DNA from: Mycobacterium parascrofulaceum ATCC BAA-614
GTDB lineage: Bacteria > Actinomycetota > Actinomycetes > Mycobacteriales > Mycobacteriaceae
NCBI RefSeq assembly: GCF_000164135.1
Contig: NZ_GG770561.1
Location: forward strand, 33,177 to 97,176
Reading direction: 5' to 3'
DNA: 64,000 bases
In this document: one piece after another, positions 63,208-64,000 of the stretch
Position numbering within the stretch: position 1 is the first letter of the stretch
How the letters are laid out: every line of letters starts with the position of its first letter
Notes under the pieces: generated by a model
What the model was told of the DNA's origin: nothing
Seen by the model: only the letters and a program-made list of their open reading frames with translations
The model's database searches: none
Made by a program: the position numbers and the translations under genes

Positions 63208-63819
63208 GTGTCGGTTGACGTACCGTTCCGCGCGGCGCCAGATTCCGAGACCGGTACCGGGGGCAGCACCGCAATCCTCGATGCTGCCCGAGCGGTCGCA
63301 ACGGCGGGCGGTTTCAAGGCCGTGCGTCTCAAGACGGTGGCCAAGCAAGCTGGCATCACTGTCGGGTCACTGTATGACCATTTCGCGTCGAAGACCGACC
63401 TGCTGGTGACGCTGCTCGCCCGTGAGTTCGAGCGGGTGAATCAGGAACGCGACTGGAGCACGTGCGCCGCTTCCCCGAGTGACCGACTGGGATCGTTGAC
63501 AGCGCGGCTCCACGACGAGTGGCAGCAAAACCTGCAGCTCACCGAGGCCGTGGTTCGGGCATTCGTTATGGCGGGCACAGACGAAGCCTTGACAGTGCAA
63601 CACGCCGCCGACGTCGTCGAAAGCATGCTGGCGCGCACGGTTGGTGGGCCGACGCAGGGAGCTTGCGAGCGACAGATCGCCGGAGTCATCGCAGATATCT
63701 GGCTGGCCAATCTAATGGCTTTCGTCGTCGGACGGGCGACAGCAGCGGAGGCGCGCGAGCGCATTGATCGAGGTCTGCAGCGCATTCTTGCTGCGTGGAA
63801 CGCGAGCAAGAGCGCATAG
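63208..63819 (+). CDS. KstR-like TetR-family regulator
   Basis: A 203-residue TetR regulator resembling KstR, the repressor of cholesterol catabolism genes: HTH region AILDAARAVATAGGFKAVRL, TVAKQAGITVGSLYDHFASK, then LLAREFERVNQERD and IAGVIADIWLANLMAFVVGR, which line up with the KstR segments I recall (LLVSALGREFSRID; VISDVWLSNLLAW). The GTG at 63208 gives a start fitting the family; the earlier open frame is Cys/Ser/Arg-rich and not protein-like. Being on an accessory element, it is likely a paralogue with its own ligand and targets. Confidence 0.8.
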   Translation: MSVDVPFRAAPDSETGTGGSTAILDAARAVATAGGFKAVRLKTVAKQAGITVGSLYDHFASKTDLLVTLLAREFERVNQERDWSTCAASPSDRLGSLTARLHDEWQQNLQLTEAVVRAFVMAGTDEALTVQHAADVVESMLARTVGGPTQGACERQIAGVIADIWLANLMAFVVGRATAAEARERIDRGLQRILAAWNASKSA

Positions 63820-63821
63820 CA

Positions 63822-63855
63822 ATACTAATAGTATCGGTGCGCTACTAGCGGTAGC
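63822..63855. promoter_or_regulatory. Tandem palindromes, candidate TetR operator
   Basis: ATACTAATAGTAT (63822-63834) is a perfect 13-base palindrome. GCTACTAGCGGTAGC (63841-63855) has perfect 5-base arms around TAGCG. They lie between the KstR-like gene and the next gene, about 40-70 bases before its start, where an operator for the adjacent regulator would be expected. The sequence differs from the classical KstR box. Confidence 0.5.
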
Positions 63856-63894
63856 ATAGGTAGGCGACTCGCTGGTGCGTCGAAGGGAGTGGTT

Positions 63895-64000
63895 ATGTAC
63901 ACGCAATGGATCGAGCAGTGCACCGTGCAACGAGTCTCGCTGCACGAAGGGCTGGTAGTCGACCTGGACGATCACAACCAGCTGGTGATTTCCCGACCGA
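63895..64000 (+). CDS. Partial hypothetical gene at the right edge
   Basis: An ATG at 63895 preceded by AAGGGAG (63883-63889) opens a frame that runs off the window: MYTQWIEQCTVQRVSLHEGL then VVDLDDHNQLVISRP. It resembles the start of DUF6188-type small proteins of mycobacteria, a weak recollection. The gene follows the tandem palindromes and is probably controlled by the KstR-like regulator. Confidence 0.55.
   Translation, partial: MYTQWIEQCTVQRVSLHEGLVVDLDDHNQLVISRP

Overview
The window looks like 64 kb of a large conjugative plasmid (or a chromosomally integrated relative) from Mycobacterium. This rests on high G+C, frequent GTG/TTG starts, PE/PPE and Esx proteins, a complete ESX (type VII) secretion locus joined to type IV conjugation genes, and an actinobacterial MobF relaxase. 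The organisation resembles plasmids such as pRAW of M. marinum, where both secretion systems are needed for transfer. No rRNA, tRNA, CRISPR array or recognisable replication/partition module is visible, so the plasmid backbone must lie outside the window.

Region 1 (263-16398, + strand): a nearly gapless ESX operon in the order eccB, eccCa, eccCb, a small HTH gene, PE, PPE, esxB-like, esxA-like, espG, espI, eccD, mycP, eccE. EccC is split inside its N-terminal soluble domain, not after ATPase 1 as in chromosomal ESX-1.

Region 2 (16464-30810): the conjugation (mating-pair) block. It holds a DUF2637-type membrane/HTH protein, a VirD4/TraG coupling protein, small membrane proteins, a TcpC/VirB8-like protein, a VirB4 ATPase with N-terminal membrane segments, a VirB6-like protein, and then the missing ESX component eccA. 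An inverted three-gene cassette (XRE regulator, membrane protein, small protein; 18983-20552) interrupts this block. A small frameshifted gene closes it.

Region 3 (30846-34550, - strand): an isolated three-gene unit. It encodes a Ser/Thr kinase with an N-terminal HTH, a superfamily-2 helicase, and a small Cys-rich protein overlapping the helicase gene. It has its own A+T-rich promoter inside an inverted repeat. It is the best candidate here for an undescribed system, possibly defence.

Region 4 (34684-42363): the giant TraA relaxase-helicase on the - strand, a G/T-rich candidate oriT, and two divergent small genes (HTH protein with C-terminal repeats; HNH-like protein).

Region 5 (42364-62020): a recombination hot spot. 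A plasmid tyrosine integrase gene can be reassembled from three pieces (42364-42954, 53581-53982, 58001-58124). It was split by two Tn554-like elements (A, - strand; C, + strand). Element A was itself split in tnpB by a third element (B) carrying three tyrosine-recombinase-type genes plus a TnpC-like gene. Downstream of the integrase, overlapping by ATGA-type junctions, are a Cro-like regulator and a large protein with eight zinc ribbons plus a degenerate recombinase-like domain; the latter is broken by an intact IS30-family element.

Region 6 (62180-64000): two divergent TetR regulators, one KstR-like, operator-like palindromes, and the start of a further gene running off the window.
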